A stretch of 8,167 bases of DNA from an uncultured Muribaculaceae bacterium (GTDB taxonomy: Bacteria; Bacteroidota; Bacteroidia; Bacteroidales; Muribaculaceae): positions 1-8,167 of the forward strand of contig CAJUQP010000069.1 in assembly GCA_910588245.1 (NCBI GenBank), given 5' to 3'. A program made the position numbers and the translations under genes. The notes under the pieces are model-generated. The model searched no databases and was not told where the DNA came from. It saw nothing but the letters and a program-made list of their open reading frames with translations. The first letter of the stretch is position 1. Each line of letters starts with the position of its first letter. Shown in pieces: positions 6,441-8,167 of this stretch.

Positions 6441-7118
6441 ATGCTTATGAAAAAGATAATTATCCCCGTGGCTTTGACCATGTTGGCGGCAATGCCGGTG
6501 TTCGCGCAGGACAGGGTTGTTGACAATCCTGACAACAGTGCATATTTCGGCCTACGCGTAGGTGGCGAGATCACTTGTCCCGGTAATATATCCATGTCCA
6601 ATGTAGGGGTAGGCGTTTTCAAGAATGGTGGTGGTGTGGAACTGGGTGGCATCTATAACATACCTGTCGTGGCCAATTTCTATATCGAGCCCGGGCTCAA
6701 GTTCTACTACAACACATATTCTTTGAAAGATGAGTATCTGGATGCTTTTGAAGGGGATGTCTCGCTCGACGGAATGACTCTGAAGAAATACGGCATGCGC
6801 GTGCCGGTGATGGCAGGCTACCATTTCGATTTCACCGACGATGTAAAGGTATCGTTATTCACCGGCCCTGAACTTGAGATCGGTTTTTCTGCAAAAGGCT
6901 CAATCAAGAGCGGCGGCGTAGAAATGACGGAGAGCGTGTATGGCGACGATGGCGGTATGAAGCGTGTCGACATTCTATGGGGCGCCGGTGCCGGCATCAC
7001 ATACAGGCAGTTCTATTTTGGAGTCGGTGGTAGTTTCGGCATGCTTAATATGCTCAGCGATTCAGATGTCACATTTCATGAGAACCGGGTGACATTTAGC
7101 CTGGGATATAATTTCTAA
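6441..7118 (+). CDS. Secreted outer-membrane beta-barrel protein (porin-like)
   Basis: The 225-residue precursor has a clear signal peptide: a KK start, the hydrophobic run IIIPVALTMLAAMPV, and a signal peptidase I site around VFA-Q or FAQ-D (residues 21-24). No lipobox cysteine is present. The mature part alternates glycine- and aromatic-rich strands (for example YFGLRVGGEI, NFYIEPGLKFYYNTYSL, VSLFTGPELEIGFS, FYFGVGGSFG) and ends in VTFSLGYNF, with the terminal phenylalanine recognised by the BAM machinery. This fits the small outer-membrane beta-barrel families (OMP_b-brl type) of Bacteroidota, likely an 8- to 10-strand barrel. The ATG at 6447 (MKKIII) is probably the true start, as signal peptides begin that way and the Shine-Dalgarno AGGAAA lies 11 bases before it; the ATG at 6441 only adds Met-Leu. 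It is monocistronic, from promoter 6250-6279 to terminator 7224-7254. Ligand or role unknown. Confidence 0.85.
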   Translation: MLMKKIIIPVALTMLAAMPVFAQDRVVDNPDNSAYFGLRVGGEITCPGNISMSNVGVGVFKNGGGVELGGIYNIPVVANFYIEPGLKFYYNTYSLKDEYLDAFEGDVSLDGMTLKKYGMRVPVMAGYHFDFTDDVKVSLFTGPELEIGFSAKGSIKSGGVEMTESVYGDDGGMKRVDILWGAGAGITYRQFYFGVGGSFGMLNMLSDSDVTFHENRVTFSLGYNF

Positions 7119-7223
7119 GAAACACGGCACAGGAAGGTATCTTGCAAAAATGTATTTAGATCTGCAGGATTACAATGATTCGGCAGCGGCGACAGTCAAC
7201 TAATTCCTGTTTTCAATGTTTAT

Positions 7224-7254
7224 AAAAAGGAGGGGCATTGTCTCCTCCTTTTTT
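7224..7254 (+). terminator. Intrinsic terminator of the outer-membrane protein gene
   Basis: AAAAAGGAGG (7224-7233) pairs perfectly with CCTCCTTTTT (7244-7253) around a 10-base loop, and six T occur at 7249-7254. It is about 105 bases past the outer-membrane gene stop, and separates that gene from tpx. Confidence 0.85.
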
Positions 7255-7284
7255 ACAATCGAACAATAAAACTTTAATAAAACA

Positions 7285-7782
7285 ATGGAAACAGTGCTTT
7301 TTAAAGGAGAGCCGATGCATACCTGCGGCGAATTGCCTGCGGTCGGAACTGTGGCTCCTTATTTCGTCCTTGTAGGTCAGGATCTGTCGGACATCAATCT
7401 CCATGATTTCAAAGGTCAGAGGGTGGTGCTCAATATATTCCCGAGCCTCGACACGGATGTGTGTGCCGCTTCTGTCAGGCGCTTCAACAAAGAGGCGGCT
7501 TCGCTCGCAAATACGAAAGTGATCTGTGTCTCGGAAGATCTTCCTTTCGCAGCTTCAAGATTCTGTGTGGCCAACGGCATTGCGAACGTGATGACCGGCT
7601 CAGGATTCCGTAGTGATTTCGGCAAGAACTATGGCGTCACACTCGATGACGGACCTCTTCGCGGGTTATATGCCAGGGCATTGGTGGTGATAGACGAGAA
7701 TGGCAGGATCATGGGCACGAGCCTCTGCCGCGAGATAACTGAGGAACCCGACTACGACTTCGTCAAGAAGTTGCTCTCATGA
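7285..7782 (+). CDS. tpx: Thiol peroxidase (atypical 2-Cys peroxiredoxin)
   Basis: The 165-residue product is a Tpx-type peroxiredoxin that reduces hydrogen peroxide and organic hydroperoxides using thioredoxin. The peroxidatic site is FPSLDTDVC with Cys60 (plus Pro53 and Thr57). The resolving residue is Cys94 in DLPFAASRFC, at the spacing that defines Tpx enzymes. The catalytic arginine is likely Arg131 in ARALVVIDENG. Length and the N-terminal pattern (FKGEP, then GTVAPYFVL) match the family. Additional cysteines at 14, 81 and 148 are not conserved catalytic positions. The start at 7285 is set by that N-terminal alignment. A stronger-looking Shine-Dalgarno (AAAGGAG, 7303-7309) before an internal ATG at 7315 would remove conserved residues and is disregarded. 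The protein is cytosolic, the gene stands alone between two terminators, and no consensus promoter could be found in the 30 bases before it. Confidence 0.95.
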   Translation: METVLFKGEPMHTCGELPAVGTVAPYFVLVGQDLSDINLHDFKGQRVVLNIFPSLDTDVCAASVRRFNKEAASLANTKVICVSEDLPFAASRFCVANGIANVMTGSGFRSDFGKNYGVTLDDGPLRGLYARALVVIDENGRIMGTSLCREITEEPDYDFVKKLLS

Positions 7783-7827
7783 TAGGTAAGCCGTAGAGAA
7801 CAGATAGACATAGAGAATTGATAAATT

Positions 7828-7863
7828 AAAGGCGGGAATCATTGTAAGATGATTCCCGCCTTT
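7828..7863. terminator. Bidirectional terminator between tpx and tRNA-Arg
   Basis: AAAGGCGGGAATCAT (7828-7842) pairs perfectly over 15 bp with 7849-7863 around the 6-base loop TGTAAG. The GC-rich stem ends in TTT on the plus strand (after tpx) and in TTTAATTT on the minus strand (after the tRNA). It begins only 3 bases beyond the tRNA 3' end. Confidence 0.9.
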
Positions 7864-7865
7864 CG

Positions 7866-7939
7866 TGACTCCTGCAGGATTCAAACCTGCAACCTTCTGA
7901 TCCGTAGTCAGATGCTCTATTCAGTTGAGCTAAGGAGCC
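7866..7939 (-). tRNA. tRNA-Arg, anticodon ACG
   Basis: On the minus strand a full 74-base cloverleaf can be folded: acceptor GGCTCCT/AGGAGTC (one G-U pair), D-stem GCTC/GAGC, anticodon stem TCTGA/TCAGA with loop CTACGGA, variable AGGTT, and T-stem GCAGG/CCTGC with loop TTTGAAT. The anticodon ACG reads CGN arginine codons; A34 is normally converted to inosine by TadA. The discriminator base is A, and CCA is not encoded (the DNA continues CGAAA), so it must be added after transcription. It has its own consensus promoter. Confidence 0.97.
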
Positions 7940-7979
7940 ATTTTTGTTATTGCTATCGGTTGTTCCCGTTTTGCGAGTG

Positions 7980-8011
7980 CAAAGTTACTGCCTTTTTCTG
8001 AAATCACCAAA
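7980..8011 (-). promoter_or_regulatory. Bacteroidota-type promoter of tRNA-Arg
   Basis: The minus strand shows an exact -7 element TAACTTTG (complement of 7980-7987), with TTTG (complement of 8008-8011) 20 bases upstream as the -33 box. The expected start is near 7976, about 36 bases before the mature tRNA 5' end, leaving a short leader for RNase P. Confidence 0.85.
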
Positions 8012-8089
8012 TAAATCGATGAAAATTTTTATAAAATATGGAAAGTATACAGATAAAACAAGTCATGGTGTTTCATTTGTTCCTTTCCG

Positions 8090-8097
8090 TATCTTTG
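8090..8097 (+). promoter_or_regulatory. Orphan -7 promoter element (TATCTTTG)
   Basis: TATCTTTG followed by CG is an exact TAnnTTTG match on the plus strand, but the expected -33 position (about 8066-8070) holds TGGTG rather than TTG. It would start an RNA near 8102 that meets a terminator about 50 bases later. The promoter call is plausible, not secure. Confidence 0.45.
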
Positions 8098-8118
8098 CGA
8101 AAGATGAAACTATGACAG

Positions 8119-8152
8119 GAGGGTGTATCAAAATTCTGATGCACCCTCTTTT
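8119..8152 (+). terminator. Intrinsic terminator near the right edge
   Basis: GAGGGTGTATCA (8119-8130) pairs over 12 bp (one T-G wobble) with TGATGCACCCTC (8137-8148) around AAATTC, then TTTT. The T run is only on the plus strand; read in reverse, the stem is followed by CTGTC. No plus-strand gene ends just before it in this window. Confidence 0.7.
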
Positions 8153-8167
8153 CGCGCCCGTTCATAA

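Noticed and set aside
7315..7782. Internal tpx start at ATG 7315 with strong Shine-Dalgarno AAAGGAG (7303-7309)
   Set aside because: It would delete the conserved FKGEP N-terminal strand of Tpx; the purine-rich bases are explained by the Lys-Gly-Glu codons.
8038..8115. 25-codon frame MESIQIKQVMVFHLFLSVSLRKMKL on the plus strand
   Set aside because: It overlaps the -7-like element, has no Shine-Dalgarno and shows no protein-like conservation that I can recognise; the region reads better as regulatory.
8123..8167. GTG frame of 14 codons after AGGAGG (8117-8122), ending exactly at the window edge
   Set aside because: The GTG is one base from the Shine-Dalgarno-like run and the frame is made entirely of the terminator hairpin; chance.
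1..8167. Searched for CRISPR arrays, insertion sequences, integrase or att sites, phage genes and defence systems
   Set aside because: No regularly spaced repeats, transposase-like proteins or terminal repeats were seen. The tRNA-Arg could serve as an integration site, but no integrase or duplicated tRNA end is present.

Overview
This window looks like ordinary chromosome from a member of the Bacteroidales (Bacteroidota), most likely a Muribaculaceae-type gut bacterium. Four lines of evidence support this. The -7 promoter element typical of this phylum (TAnnTTTG) occurs exactly at four intergenic sites, three of them with a TTG/TTTG box 19-20 bases upstream. Several starts lack a Shine-Dalgarno sequence. 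Protein sequences such as the long-form HisS and the Bacteroidota-style B3/B4 and DUF2156 proteins fit the phylum. Genes of moderate GC are separated by AT-rich spacers. The family-level assignment is inference.

Layout, left to right. (1) A minus-strand gene (84-755) encodes a stand-alone B3/B4 domain protein related to the editing domain of phenylalanyl-tRNA synthetase beta, with a terminator at 19-55. (2) Diverging from it is a plus-strand pair: hisS (954-2324) and, 23 bases later, a 397-residue uncharacterised Bacteroidota protein (2348-3541). A 19-bp perfect inverted repeat (3598-3643) separates this pair from the converging minus-strand genes. (3) The minus-strand genes are a dolichol-phosphate-mannose-synthase-like GT2 glycosyltransferase (3680-4411), with its own consensus promoter, and upstream of it a DUF2156 / LPG-synthase-C acyltransferase-like protein (4503-5534). 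(4) Diverging again is a small HEIGH zinc-metallopeptidase-like gene (5719-6198). (5) A secreted outer-membrane beta-barrel protein (6441-7118) follows. It sits behind a consensus promoter and a leader of about 155 bases whose Shine-Dalgarno can pair into a hairpin. A good intrinsic terminator ends it. (6) tpx (7285-7782, atypical 2-Cys thiol peroxidase) then converges on a tRNA-Arg(ACG) gene (7866-7939, minus) across a 15-bp bidirectional terminator. (7) The right edge has the tRNA promoter, and beyond it a promoter-like element and terminator on the plus strand with no recognisable gene between them.

How the genes work together: this is mainly housekeeping (translation, envelope, peroxide defence). 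Four elements relate to tRNA or aminoacyl-tRNA biology (B3/B4 protein, HisS, the LPG-synthase-C-fold protein, tRNA-Arg), but they lie in separate transcription units and nothing shows a shared pathway. I found no mobile element, CRISPR array, phage gene, defence island or clearly new system. The points most worth a second look are the structured leader of the outer-membrane gene, the short promoter-terminator unit at the right edge, the uncharacterised hisS partner and the small HEIGH protein. Every stretch without a gene is shorter than 300 bases.
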